A stretch of DNA of 36,583 nucleotides from Bacteroidaceae bacterium (GCA_017447625.1 JAFSNB010000013.1:1-36583); one strand, 5' to 3'. Shown: positions 17,912 through 25,806, numbered from the stretch's first letter. The notes: generated by a model not told the origin, from the letters alone. A program made the numbers and translations.

Positions 17912-19243
17912 ATGTTAAAATTAGACATTTCCAAAGTGACCCCGTTCGTGGGTAGTGACATTATCGAAGATTACACGAATCGCGCCATCGCTGCACAACA
18001 GACATTGGTTGACGGCACTTGCCCGGGCAACGACTTCCTGGGTTGGCTCAACCTGCCGGCAAGCATCACACCCGAGTTCCTCGGCGAAGTGAAAGCCGTG
18101 GCTCAGACGCTTCGCGAAGAGTGCGAGGCTGTGGTTGTGGCAGGCATCGGCGGCTCCTACCTCGGTGCCAAGGCCGTGATAGAAGCCCTCTCAAACAGTT
18201 TCCAGTGGCTCGTGGGCTGCAACGGCCCCGCAATCCTCTTTGCCGGTAACAACATCGGCGAGGACTACCTCTACGAACTGACTTCCTTGCTCAAGGGCAA
18301 GAAGTTCGGCGTCATCAACATCTCCAAGAGCGGCACAACCACGGAGACCGCCCTCGCCTTCCGTCTGCTGAAGAAGCAGTGCGAGGAGCAGATGGGCAAA
18401 GAGGCTGCCAAGAAAGTCATCGTAGCCATCACCGACGCCAAGCGCGGAGCCGCACGCACCTGCGCTGACAAAGAGGGTTACAAGAGCTTCATTATCCCCG
18501 ACAACGTAGGCGGACGCTTCTCCGTGCTCACTCCCGTAGGTCTGCTGCCCATCGCCGTGGCAGGATTCGACATCGACGCTCTTGTGAAGGGCGCTCAGGA
18601 CATGGAGTGTCAGTGCAAGGACAGCAACAAGCTGAACAACATCGCAGCCAAGTACGCCGCCACACGCTATGCCCTCTATGCCGCAGGCAAGAAGATTGAG
18701 ATTCTGGCTAACTACCAGCCCAAACTGCACTTCATCGCCGAGTGGTGGAAACAGCTCTTCGGCGAGAGCGAGGGCAAGGACCAGAAGGGAATCTACCCCG
18801 CCAGCGTGGACCTCACCACCGACCTGCACTCCATGGGCCAGTGGATTCAGGAGGGCGAGCGCACTATCTTCGAGACCGTTATCAGCGTGGAGAACCCTGA
18901 GCACGAGCTGCTCTTCCCCTCTGACGACGAGAATCTCGACGGCCTCAACTTCCTCGCCGGCAAGCGCGTGGACCAGGTGAACAAGATGGCAGAGCTCGGC
19001 ACCCAGCTGGCTCATGTGGATGGAGGCGTGCCCAATATCCGCCTCGCCATCGACCGTCTCGACGCTTACCACCTCGGCCAGCTCATCTACTTCTTCGAGC
19101 TCGCCTGCGGCCTCTATTGCCAGCTCCTCGGCATCAACGCCTTCAACCAGCCCGGCGTAGAAGCCTACAAGAAGAATATGTTCGCCCTCCTCGGCAAGCC
19201 CGGTTACGAGAAGGAGACTGAGGCTATCAGAGCAAGACTCTAA
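17912..19243 (+). CDS. pgi: glucose-6-phosphate isomerase
   Basis: Pgi interconverts glucose 6-phosphate and fructose 6-phosphate in glycolysis. The 443-aa protein has the normal bacterial short length and all family signatures: [16 protein letters not shown], the phosphate-binding loop [30 protein letters not shown], and the [13 protein letters not shown] region. It starts at ATG 17912 ([12 protein letters not shown]). The gene has no internal repeat, but a 32-bp palindromic element begins 8 bp after its stop. Confidence 0.96.
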   Translation: MLKLDISKVTPFVGSDIIEDYTNRAIAAQQTLVDGTCPGNDFLGWLNLPASITPEFLGEVKAVAQTLREECEAVVVAGIGGSYLGAKAVIEALSNSFQWLVGCNGPAILFAGNNIGEDYLYELTSLLKGKKFGVINISKSGTTTETALAFRLLKKQCEEQMGKEAAKKVIVAITDAKRGAARTCADKEGYKSFIIPDNVGGRFSVLTPVGLLPIAVAGFDIDALVKGAQDMECQCKDSNKLNNIAAKYAATRYALYAAGKKIEILANYQPKLHFIAEWWKQLFGESEGKDQKGIYPASVDLTTDLHSMGQWIQEGERTIFETVISVENPEHELLFPSDDENLDGLNFLAGKRVDQVNKMAELGTQLAHVDGGVPNIRLAIDRLDAYHLGQLIYFFELACGLYCQLLGINAFNQPGVEAYKKNMFALLGKPGYEKETEAIRARL

Positions 19244-19250
19244 GAAGAAC

Positions 19251-19282
19251 GGACTCTCCCCCCGCCCTCCCTAAAGGGAGGG
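19251..19282 (-). repeat. 32-bp GC-rich palindromic element, inverted copy
   Basis: GGACTCTCCCCCCGCCC begins the copy and CTCCCTAAAGGGAGGG ends it. It is the exact reverse complement of 19380-19411. The two copies face each other across 97 bp that hold the start of the HAD gene. Confidence 0.92.
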
Positions 19283-19345
19283 GGCGAGAACCTTTGAGGA
19301 ATGGACCACAGGACTGCATCACCCGATAGGTATAAGTTACTTTAA

Positions 19346-20089
19346 ATGAACGATAACAACCAGTCAAATACTAATTGCTCCCTCCCTTTAGGGAGGGCGG
19401 GGGGAGAGTCCAATATTCGTGCCGTTTTATTCGACATGGATGGCGTGCTGTTCGACAGCATGCCAGGCCATGCGTATGCGTGGGTGAGGGCCGTGGAACG
19501 CTACGGCCTCTCCATGACCGCCGAGGAAGTTTATATGAATGAGGGGCGCACGGGCGCCGGCACAATCAACGCACTGGCCCAGCGCACGTGGGGACGCGAT
19601 GCCACTGAGCAGGAGATACAGGACATCTACGCCGCCAAGAGCGAGATATTCAACGAATACTTCCGCGCACGCGGCGAAGCACCCGTAATGCCCGGCGTCC
19701 TCTCCTTATTAAATAAGGTACGCGCGCAAGGGCTGATGCGAGTCATCGTCACCGGCTCCGGCCAGCACTCCCTGCTGGACAACCTCAACCGCCACTTCCC
19801 CGGTATCTTCACCCCCGAGCTTATGGTCACCGCCTTCGACGTGAAGAAAGGGAAGCCGCACCCCGAGCCTTACCTCATGGGACTGAAGAAAGCACAGGTG
19901 TCGGCAGACGAGGCAGTGGTGATCGAGAACGCCCCCCTCGGCGTCGAAGCCGCACGCGCCGCCGGTATCTTCACCATCGCCGTGAACACCGGCCCCCTGC
20001 CCGACAGCGCCCTCTATGTAGCTGGCGCCAACCGCGTCTTCCCCTCCATGCAGGCGCTGGCAGACAAATGGCCTGAATTCAATTCATAA
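19346..20089 (+). CDS. HAD-superfamily phosphatase, beta-phosphoglucomutase or phosphoglycolate phosphatase-like
   Basis: The 247-aa protein has the HAD core: motif I FDMDGVLFDS with Asp30 and Asp32, motif II VTGSG, the motif III lysine in KKGKPHPEPYL, and motif IV VIENAPLGVEAARAAG. A helical cap sits after motif I, which places it near beta-phosphoglucomutase-like sugar-phosphate phosphatases. The exact substrate is not readable. Residues 11-22 (CSLPLGRAGGES) are encoded by the 32-bp palindromic element, so the N-terminus ahead of the first strand is repeat-derived. The stop codon lies inside the next heptad array. Confidence 0.88.
   Translation: MNDNNQSNTNCSLPLGRAGGESNIRAVLFDMDGVLFDSMPGHAYAWVRAVERYGLSMTAEEVYMNEGRTGAGTINALAQRTWGRDATEQEIQDIYAAKSEIFNEYFRARGEAPVMPGVLSLLNKVRAQGLMRVIVTGSGQHSLLDNLNRHFPGIFTPELMVTAFDVKKGKPHPEPYLMGLKKAQVSADEAVVIENAPLGVEAARAAGIFTIAVNTGPLPDSALYVAGANRVFPSMQALADKWPEFNS
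19380..19411 (+). repeat. 32-bp GC-rich palindromic element, in frame in the HAD gene
   Basis: The copy begins CCCTCCCTTTAGGGAGGG and ends CGGGGGGAGAGTCC. It is read as SLPLGRAGGES, the same frame as the copy in the GH89 gene, and is an exact inverted match of 19251-19282. Confidence 0.92.
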
Positions 20090-20112
20090 TGCATAATTCA
20101 TAATGCATAATT
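20082..20112 (+). repeat. 7-bp tandem repeat ATTCATA / ATGCATA, four copies
   Basis: ATTCATA and ATGCATA alternate twice, then ATT. The HAD stop codon (20087-20089) is inside the array, and its right edge meets the left inverted repeat of the next element. Confidence 0.85.
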
Positions 20113-20392
20113 GGGCAGGCTGCTATCAATGAACGAACACGAATCTCGCTAATCTAACGAATTAAAATCGCGCCAGCCATATTCGTACAATTCGTGCAAT
20201 TCGTGTTCGAAATTAAAGTATCGCGCAGCATATATTCGTACAATTAACTTTGTTGATTGTACTCCCGCTCGGCAGACTGAAAGCAAGCTTTCGTATGCTC
20301 TCGCTTATTCGTACAATTCGTATAATTACCTCCCTTTGGTCAGTGGGTCTGCGACAAATCTCGTTGCGTTAATTGTTAGCAGCCTGCCCAAT
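20110..20392. mobile_element. MITE-like element with 16-bp terminal inverted repeats
   Basis: ATTGGGCAGGCTGCTA (20110-20125) and TAGCAGCCTGCCCAAT (20377-20392) are perfect 16-bp inverted repeats bounding 283 bp with no gene. Inside are three copies of ATTCGTACAATT (20181, 20234, 20308). Heptad arrays abut both ends. No target-site duplication is obvious, so transposition is inferred from the ends only. Confidence 0.6.
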
Positions 20393-20394
20393 GG

Positions 20395-20443
20395 TCAATG
20401 TTCAATGTTCAATGTTCAATGTTCAAAGTTCAATGTTCAATTC
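20395..20443 (+). repeat. 7-bp tandem repeat TCAATGT, seven copies, carrying start codons
   Basis: Units are TCAATGT four times, TCAAAGT, TCAATGT, TCAATTC. Because the period is 7, the ATGs fall in all three frames. The sixth unit supplies the SDR start at 20433. Confidence 0.9.
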
Positions 20444-21164
20444 TAAATCTGCCGTCATCCTCGGAGCCAGCTCGGGAATAGGACGGGAAGTGGCGCTGCT
20501 GCTGCTTTCAGAAGGCTGGTGTCTGGGCGTTGCCGCACGCCGCGAAGAGGCTCTGCTGGAGCTGAAAGCCTTGGCTCCGGAGCGCGTTGAGGTGATGGCC
20601 ATCGACGTCACCAGCCCCGATGCCGGCGAGCATCTGCTCACCCTCATCGACCGCGTCGGTGACATCGACCTCTACTTCCACGCTTCTGGCATAGGGAAAC
20701 AAAACCGCACGCTTGAGACCGACATCGAACTGCAGACGATGGAGACGAACGCCCTTGGCTTCACTCGTATGATAGACACCGCCTACCGCTATTTCGCAGA
20801 GCGCGGCAGAGGGCATATCGCGGCCATCACATCCATCGCTGGCACCAAAGGGCTCGGCCCTGCCCCAGCCTACTCCGCCACGAAAGCGCTACAAGCCACT
20901 TACCTACAGGCGCTGGAGCAGCAGGCACATCAGCGCGGGCTCGACATCCGCTTCACGGACATCCGCCCGGGTTTCGTGGACACGGCCCTGCTCAACGACA
21001 ACTTCCCCTACCCTATGCTTATGCGTCCCGACTTCGTGGCCCGCGACATCGTCAGCAGCATCCGCCGCCGCCGTCACGTCCGCGTCATCGACTGGCGCTA
21101 CCGCATCCTCACCTTCTTCTGGCGCCTCGTCCCCCGCTTCCTTTGGCGCAGAATGAAGCTGTAA
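20433..21164 (+). CDS. short-chain dehydrogenase/reductase
   Basis: The 243-aa SDR has a classical Rossmann fold. GASSGIG at 11-17 binds NAD(P), N106 lies in the MetNALGF segment, and the active site is S134, Y147 and K151 (YSATK). The substrate is unknown; the basic C-terminal end (RFLWRRMKL) may touch the membrane. I choose ATG 20433 (MFNSKSAVIL) because the Rossmann strand follows at once. Upstream in-frame starts lie in the repeat and the inverted-repeat end of the MITE-like element. The MGMT-family gene begins 14 bp downstream in the same direction. Confidence 0.9.
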   Translation: MFNSKSAVILGASSGIGREVALLLLSEGWCLGVAARREEALLELKALAPERVEVMAIDVTSPDAGEHLLTLIDRVGDIDLYFHASGIGKQNRTLETDIELQTMETNALGFTRMIDTAYRYFAERGRGHIAAITSIAGTKGLGPAPAYSATKALQATYLQALEQQAHQRGLDIRFTDIRPGFVDTALLNDNFPYPMLMRPDFVARDIVSSIRRRRHVRVIDWRYRILTFFWRLVPRFLWRRMKL

Positions 21165-21178
21165 CAAAAACCCTTTTG

Positions 21179-21532
21179 ATGAAAGACTATCCTGATCACA
21201 TGTCGCCGGAACAGGCGCGGGCGTTTCAAGATGATGTGCTCGATATCGTCGGACAGATTCCTCGTGGACGTGTGATAACTTATGGGCTCATCGCCACATT
21301 GGCGGGTTGGCCCAGCCATTCACGCCTTGTAGGGCGCATATTGCGCTATACGCCCGGAGCTGAGCGCCTGCCTTGTCATCGTGTGGTCAATGCAGTCGGC
21401 CGCACAGCTCCCGGTTGGCTTGAACACCGCCCATTATTGGAAAAGGAAGGCATCCACTTCAAACCCAACGGGCATGTGGACATGCATCGTCACCTGTGGG
21501 AACCGGATGAACGATGGGAAAACACCGATTGA
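21179..21532 (+). CDS. MGMT-family alkyltransferase, C-terminal domain only
   Basis: The 117-aa protein corresponds to the DNA-binding, alkyl-accepting domain of O6-methylguanine-DNA methyltransferase. It has GRVITYGLIATLAG with a helix-turn-helix following, and the active-site motif LPCHRVV with Cys66 present. That separates it from alkyltransferase-like proteins, where this Cys is replaced. The N-terminal ribonuclease-like domain of full MGMT is missing. Activity as a suicide alkyltransferase is possible but not certain. The start at 21179 (MKDYPDHMSP) avoids overlap with the SDR gene. Confidence 0.85.
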   Translation: MKDYPDHMSPEQARAFQDDVLDIVGQIPRGRVITYGLIATLAGWPSHSRLVGRILRYTPGAERLPCHRVVNAVGRTAPGWLEHRPLLEKEGIHFKPNGHVDMHRHLWEPDERWENTD

Positions 21533-21570
21533 GCCGAGGTTCAACAACCGATAAGGCTATAAGTAATTGA

Positions 21571-21678
21571 TCTGAGACGGCCGTCTCAGATTCAGGTGAC
21601 GGCTGTCTCAGGTTCATGACACGGCCGTGTCAGATTCGTGAGACGGCTGTCTCAGAATCAGGTGACGGCCGTCACCTG
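21571..21678. repeat. five-unit palindrome array with an exact 22-bp period
   Basis: The core ACGG(C/T)CGT or ACGGCTGT recurs at 21577, 21599, 21621, 21643 and 21665, each exactly 22 bp from the last. Each core sits in a palindrome, for example TCTGAGACGGCCGTCTCAGA, TGACACGGCCGTGTCA and GGTGACGGCCGTCACC. Arms vary in matched pairs while the spacer (AGATTC-like) is kept. It lies between the MGMT gene and gltX, which are convergent. Confidence 0.9.
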
Positions 21679-21727
21679 ATTAAAAAACCTTAGTAAACAA
21701 AGTGAAGATTCGTGGCTTAGAGAATTA

Positions 21728-21763
21728 TAGACCCCGAGCAAATTGCGGTTTGCCCGGGGTCTA
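21728..21763. terminator. bidirectional terminator hairpin
   Basis: TAGACCCCGAGCAAA (21728-21742) pairs with TTTGCCCGGGGTCTA (21749-21763) over 15 positions with one mismatch and a 6-base loop. It lies 28 bp past the gltX stop and can end transcription from either the MGMT side or gltX. Confidence 0.75.
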
Positions 21764-21790
21764 TATACTTGTATAAGTTTTATCGCCTTA

Positions 21791-23341
21791 TCACCCGAGG
21801 GTGTCTATGGCGAACTGCATACGGCGGAGGGTTTCCTCCTTGCCGAGGAACTGGGCAAGTTCGTTCATGTCGGGGCCTTGGCCCTCGCCAACGAGACAGA
21901 CGCGCCAGGCGTTCCAGGGGCGGCAGCCGGTGGCCTCTACCCACGGGTCGATGGCGGCTTTCAGGTGGTCTATGTCCCAGACGGAGACAGCGGCGAGGAT
22001 GTCGCGCATCGCGGTCATGAGGGCGGCGGAGTCCTCGCGCCAGTTCTTGCGGATGAACTTGTCCTCGCGGTCGAATGTGGAGGGAGCGACGAAGAAGAAG
22101 CGGCAGAGGGGCCAGAGGTCGGAGATGAAGGAGACGTTGCGTTTCTTCGGCCCGTCGTTGGTCTGGTACTCGATGACTTTCATCTTCATCATAGCTACGA
22201 CCTGTGCGGCACGCTCCTCGGTGGTCTCAATGCCGTGCTTGGCAAGGAGGCTGACGAAGGCGGGAGCCCACTCGGAGTCGGGCTTGCGGAGGAGGTACTC
22301 ACGGTTGAACCACTGCCCCTTGACATAGTCGAAGCGGGCGCCGCTCTTGGAGCATTTGGTGAGGTCGAACTTCTCTATGAGCTCATCCATGGAGAGGATT
22401 TCCTGGTCGCCGCCCGGATTCCAGCCGAGCAGAGCGAGGAAATTGATTACGGCCTCGGGCAGATAGCCACTCTCACGGTATCCGGAACTGACCTCGCCGG
22501 TCTTCGGGTCGTGCCACTCCAAGGGGAACACGGGGAAGCCGAGGCGGTCGCCGTCGCGTTTGCTGAGTTTGCCTTTGCCGTCGGGTTTCAGGAGCAGGGG
22601 CAGGTGGGCGAAGCGGGGCATAGTGTCGGCCCATCCGAAAGCGCGGTAGAGAAGTACGTGGAGGGGTGCGCTGGGCAGCCACTCCTCGCCTCGGATGACG
22701 TGGGTGATTTCCATAAGGTGGTCATCCACGATGTTAGCCAGATGGTATGTGGGCAGCTGGTCGGCGCTCTTCCAGAGGACTTTGTCGTCGAGGATGGAGG
22801 AGTTGATGGTGACGTTGCCTCGGATGATGTCATCGACATGCACGTCCTCGCCCGGCTGGATAAGGAAACGCACTACGTAAGGATGCCCTTCGGCGATGAT
22901 CTGCTGTGTGGCCTCCGCGCCGAGGGTGAGGGAGTTGCGCATGGAGAGGCGTGTGCCGGCGTCGTACTGGAAGTTGGACGTGGCTGCGCGCTTGGCCTCG
23001 AGTTCCTCGGGGGTGTCGAAGGCGAGGTATGCCTTGCCGTCGGCAAGGAGCTGATCCACATATTTGCGGTAGATGTCGCGGCGCTCGCTCTGGCGATAGG
23101 GACCGTGAGGGCCTCCGAAGGAGACGCCCTCGTCGAACTTGATGCCGAGCCAGCGGAAGGACTCGATGATATACTCCTCGGCTCCGGGCACGAAGCGTGC
23201 GGAGTCGGTGTCCTCGATGCGGAAGATGAGCTGTCCGCCGTGCTGACGGGCAAAGAGGTAGTTGTAGAGGGCGGTGCGTACGCCTCCGATATGAAGTGCT
23301 CCGGTAGGTGACGGGGCAAAACGAACTCTGACGTTATTCAT
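21791..23341 (-). CDS. gltX: glutamyl-tRNA synthetase
   Basis: GltX charges tRNA-Glu with glutamate. The 516-aa protein has the class I signatures: [11 protein letters not shown] with HIGG at 17-20, and K258-L-S-K-R ([10 protein letters not shown]) as the KMSKS equivalent. The anticodon-binding helical domain completes the C-terminus. Length is normal. A 32-bp palindromic element lies 14 bp upstream of the start in the leader, and the -7 box is at 23441-23434. A long open frame on the opposite strand is a composition artefact of this gene. Confidence 0.96.
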   Translation of the reverse strand: MNNVRVRFAPSPTGALHIGGVRTALYNYLFARQHGGQLIFRIEDTDSARFVPGAEEYIIESFRWLGIKFDEGVSFGGPHGPYRQSERRDIYRKYVDQLLADGKAYLAFDTPEELEAKRAATSNFQYDAGTRLSMRNSLTLGAEATQQIIAEGHPYVVRFLIQPGEDVHVDDIIRGNVTINSSILDDKVLWKSADQLPTYHLANIVDDHLMEITHVIRGEEWLPSAPLHVLLYRAFGWADTMPRFAHLPLLLKPDGKGKLSKRDGDRLGFPVFPLEWHDPKTGEVSSGYRESGYLPEAVINFLALLGWNPGGDQEILSMDELIEKFDLTKCSKSGARFDYVKGQWFNREYLLRKPDSEWAPAFVSLLAKHGIETTEERAAQVVAMMKMKVIEYQTNDGPKKRNVSFISDLWPLCRFFFVAPSTFDREDKFIRKNWREDSAALMTAMRDILAAVSVWDIDHLKAAIDPWVEATGCRPWNAWRVCLVGEGQGPDMNELAQFLGKEETLRRMQFAIDTLG

Positions 23342-23355
23342 AACTCAAAAATATA

Positions 23356-23387
23356 GGACTCTCCCCCCGCCCTCCCTGTAGGGAGGG
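23356..23387 (-). repeat. 32-bp GC-rich palindromic element in the gltX leader
   Basis: The + strand begins GGACTCTCCCCCCGCCC and ends CTCCCTGTAGGGAGGG. It differs from the 19251 copy only in the hairpin loop. It would be transcribed in the gltX 5' leader and could fold next to the translation start. Confidence 0.9.
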
Positions 23388-23433
23388 AGCGAAATGAGGA
23401 CAGCAGGATTAGTAATTCTTGATTTTGTGGGTG

Positions 23434-23441
23434 CAAAAGTA
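23434..23441 (-). promoter_or_regulatory. -7 box of gltX
   Basis: On the minus strand this is TACTTTTG, a match to TAnnTTTG. The expected -33 position, about 19 bases further right, falls inside the GTAAAAA heptad array. Confidence 0.55.
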
Positions 23442-23452
23442 CAAATAATAAA

Positions 23453-23508
23453 GTAAAAAGTAAAAAGTAAAGAGTAAAAAGTAAAAAGTAAAGAGTAAAA
23501 AGTAAAAG
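23453..23508 (+). repeat. 7-bp tandem repeat GTAAAAA, eight copies, between divergent promoters
   Basis: Units are GTAAAAA, GTAAAAA, GTAAAGA, GTAAAAA, GTAAAAA, GTAAAGA, GTAAAAA, GTAAAAG. The array fills the space between the gltX -7 box and the -7 box of the PgpH-like gene. Confidence 0.92.
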
Positions 23509-23525
23509 AGAAGAGAAAAAATAAC

Positions 23526-23533
23526 TACCTTTG
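23526..23533 (+). promoter_or_regulatory. -7 box of the PgpH-like gene
   Basis: TACCTTTG matches TAnnTTTG exactly and is 98 bases before the ATG at 23632. No TTTG lies about 19 bases upstream; the heptad array ends there. The leader contains two further heptad blocks. Confidence 0.6.
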
Positions 23534-23546
23534 CCCCGCAAAGCTA

Positions 23547-23622
23547 ATTATGAATTATGCATTATGCATTAAGAATTATGCTATGCGCAGCCTAATTATG
23601 AATTATGCATTAAGAATTAAGA
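23547..23622 (+). repeat. 7-bp repeat ATTATGC / ATTAAGA, nine units in two blocks
   Basis: Block one (23547-23581) has ATTATGA, ATTATGC, ATTATGC, ATTAAGA, ATTATGC. Block two (23595-23622) has ATTATGA, ATTATGC, ATTAAGA, ATTAAGA. They are separated by TATGCGCAGCCTA. The arrays make up most of the leader of the PgpH-like gene. Confidence 0.88.
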
Positions 23623-23631
23623 ATTGACATC

Positions 23632-25770
23632 ATGAGCCGCTATAACCGAGAAAGAAAGATTACGCTGAAGGAGCATCTGCTGCAGGCACTGGTGCTCACG
23701 ATAAGCATCGCACTGCTGGTGTGGAATCTGCCGCGAACGGACAACACGTCGTTCCATATCGAGAAGGGACGCCCCTGGCCCTACGGACAGTTCATTGCCC
23801 CGTACGACTTCTCCATATTCAAGACCAGCGAGCAGATGAGTCACGAGATGGACAGTGTACACCGCCTCTATGAGCCCTATTTCGAGCTGCTGCCGGGAAC
23901 AACGTCTCTGAACAAATTCCGCGAGGATCAGATAGGCCGTGTGGGCGCGGGCGAACTGCCCATGAGCCTCTATTCGCGACTGTTCACGGCTCTGCAGAAT
24001 GTGTATAGGCGCGGCATACTCTCGGCCCACGACCAGACGATGCTGATGAAGGACAGCATAGAGTTCGTGCGTATTTATTATGGTATGGAGGCGTACACGC
24101 AGGGCGCGGATGAGCTGTTCACGGAGAAGACGGCCTACGAATATGTATTCTCGCAGGTGGACAGTATCGGACTGAGCCGCTCGCGCGTGAAGCAGATAAA
24201 CCTGAACACGTACCTGACGCCGAACCTGCGCTACGACTCGAAGAAGAGCGACGCGGAGATGGAGGATCTCGAAGCCTCTATCACCGACAGGCACGGGATG
24301 GTGCAAGCCGGACAGAACGTGATCGGGCGCGGAGACATCGTTGACGAAGAGACATACAATATACTGCGGAGCTACGAGCTGGAGACGAAGCTCAGGAACA
24401 AAGACCGCAACATGCAGAACTACCCAAGACTGATCGGGCAGACGCTCTATGTGGCCCTGATTATGCTTAGCCTGACGATATACTTCATATTGTTCCGACA
24501 GGATTATCTGGGCAGCACCCGCTCTATGCTGCTGCTGCTGACGCTCACACTCTCGTTTCCGCTGCTGACATGCTTCATGGTTCGCCACAGCCTGCTCTCG
24601 GTGTATATTATCCCGTACGCGATGCTGCCGATATTTGTCCGCGTCTTCATGGATTCGCGAACGGCTTTCATCACCCACGCAGCCACAATTTTGCTCTGTG
24701 CCGTGGCGTTGAAGTATCCGTTTGAGTTTATTACGACCCAGTGCGTTGCCGGACTGATAGCCATCTACACTCTGCGCGAGCTGTCGGAGCGCTCGCAGAT
24801 TATTCAGACGGCATTCCTGGTCACGGTGGCGGCGGCGGTGTTCTACCTGAGTCTGGAACTGATTAACGGGAAACATGTACTTGGCGACAACACCCTGAAC
24901 ACGATTGATTACGTTATCTACCGCCATATACTGGTGAGCGGCCTGCTGCTGCTGTTTGCCTATCCGCTGATGTACGCGCTGGAGAGGGTGTTCGGTTTCA
25001 CCAGCAACGTGACGCTGGTGGAACTCTCGAACATCAACCGCGACCTGCTGAGACGCCTTTCTGAGGTGGCTCCCGGCACATTCCAGCACTCGATGCAGGT
25101 GAGTAATCTTGCGGCTGAGGCAGCCAGACGGATCGGGGCCAAGAGCCAGCTGGTGAGAACGGGCGCCCTGTACCACGACATAGGCAAGATGTATAACCCG
25201 CCATTCTTCACAGAGAACCAGACAGGCGGCGTGAATCCCCACGAGCAACTGGACGAGAAGGAGAGCGCACGCATTATAATCCGCCACGTGACGGAGGGTC
25301 TGAGTATGGCTGAGCGCAACCGCCTGCCGGAGCTCCTGCGCGAGTTTATCTCCACACATCACGGGCGCGGGCTGGCCAAATACTTCTATATCTCAGCTAA
25401 GAACAAGAACCCGAACAGCGAGATCAACGAAGAGGACTTCCGCTATCCAGGACCGAACCCGCACACGGCAGAGCAGGCTATACTGATGATGGCAGACGCC
25501 GTGGAGGCTTCGTCGCGCGCGCTGAAAGAATACACTGAGGAGAGCATCGGCACGCTTGTAGATAAGATTATCGACGGGCAGATGACGGAAGGGTTCTTCA
25601 ACGACTGTCCGATTACCTTCCAGGACGTTCAGACGGTGAAGGAAGTGTTCAAGGAGAAACTGATGATTATCTATCACACCCGCATACAATACCCGGAACT
25701 TAAAAGCACAGAGAACACAGAGAAGACAGAGGACACAGAGGACACAGAGGCTGCGCGCAGCAATCTTTAA
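23632..25770 (+). CDS. PgpH-like 7TM-HD cyclic-di-AMP phosphodiesterase
   Basis: Proteins of this architecture (PgpH family) hydrolyse the second messenger c-di-AMP. The 712-aa protein has an N-terminal membrane anchor (about 17-33), an extracytoplasmic domain of the 7TMR-HDED type (about 40-260), a block of about seven transmembrane helices (about 275-460), and a cytoplasmic HD domain. The metal-binding HD pair is H515-D516 in GALYHDIGKMYNPPFF, with more His in FQHSMQVS, IIRHVTEG and STHHGRG. The C-terminal tail STENTEKTEDTEDTEAA is encoded by a 9-bp tandem repeat and is probably not ancestral. It diverges from gltX across the GTAAAAA array. Confidence 0.9.
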   Translation: MSRYNRERKITLKEHLLQALVLTISIALLVWNLPRTDNTSFHIEKGRPWPYGQFIAPYDFSIFKTSEQMSHEMDSVHRLYEPYFELLPGTTSLNKFREDQIGRVGAGELPMSLYSRLFTALQNVYRRGILSAHDQTMLMKDSIEFVRIYYGMEAYTQGADELFTEKTAYEYVFSQVDSIGLSRSRVKQINLNTYLTPNLRYDSKKSDAEMEDLEASITDRHGMVQAGQNVIGRGDIVDEETYNILRSYELETKLRNKDRNMQNYPRLIGQTLYVALIMLSLTIYFILFRQDYLGSTRSMLLLLTLTLSFPLLTCFMVRHSLLSVYIIPYAMLPIFVRVFMDSRTAFITHAATILLCAVALKYPFEFITTQCVAGLIAIYTLRELSERSQIIQTAFLVTVAAAVFYLSLELINGKHVLGDNTLNTIDYVIYRHILVSGLLLLFAYPLMYALERVFGFTSNVTLVELSNINRDLLRRLSEVAPGTFQHSMQVSNLAAEAARRIGAKSQLVRTGALYHDIGKMYNPPFFTENQTGGVNPHEQLDEKESARIIIRHVTEGLSMAERNRLPELLREFISTHHGRGLAKYFYISAKNKNPNSEINEEDFRYPGPNPHTAEQAILMMADAVEASSRALKEYTEESIGTLVDKIIDGQMTEGFFNDCPITFQDVQTVKEVFKEKLMIIYHTRIQYPELKSTENTEKTEDTEDTEAARSNL
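25708..25752 (+). repeat. 9-bp tandem repeat at the 3' end of the PgpH-like gene
   Basis: Five units: ACAGAGAAC, ACAGAGAAG, ACAGAGGAC, ACAGAGGAC, ACAGAGGCT. The period keeps the frame, so copy number changes only lengthen a Thr/Glu/Asp tail. A palindrome GCTGCGCGCAGC (25750-25761) follows. Confidence 0.88.
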
Positions 25771-25806
25771 TCCCTACTCTTTAATCTTTAATCTATAATC
25801 TTATAA
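25765..25806 (+). repeat. 7-bp repeat CTTTAAT, six units, over two convergent stop codons
   Basis: Units are CTTTAAT, CCCTACT, CTTTAAT, CTTTAAT, CTATAAT, CTTATAA. The PgpH-like stop (25768-25770) and the priA stop (25801-25803, minus) both lie within it, so the array is the whole convergent intergenic region. Confidence 0.85.

Noticed and set aside
21571-21678. CRISPR array at the 22-bp periodic repeats
   Set aside because: The units are contiguous with no unique spacers, are palindromic throughout, and no cas gene is present.
21743-23311. 522-codon open frame on the + strand opposite gltX
   Set aside because: It is fully antisense to a clear glutamyl-tRNA synthetase. The translation is Gly/Val/Glu/Ala-rich with no domain, as expected from GC-biased third positions.
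23617-25362. 581-codon open frame on the - strand opposite the PgpH-like gene
   Set aside because: Antisense to a protein with intact HD and membrane features; the translation is His/Arg/Gln-rich with no recognisable motif.
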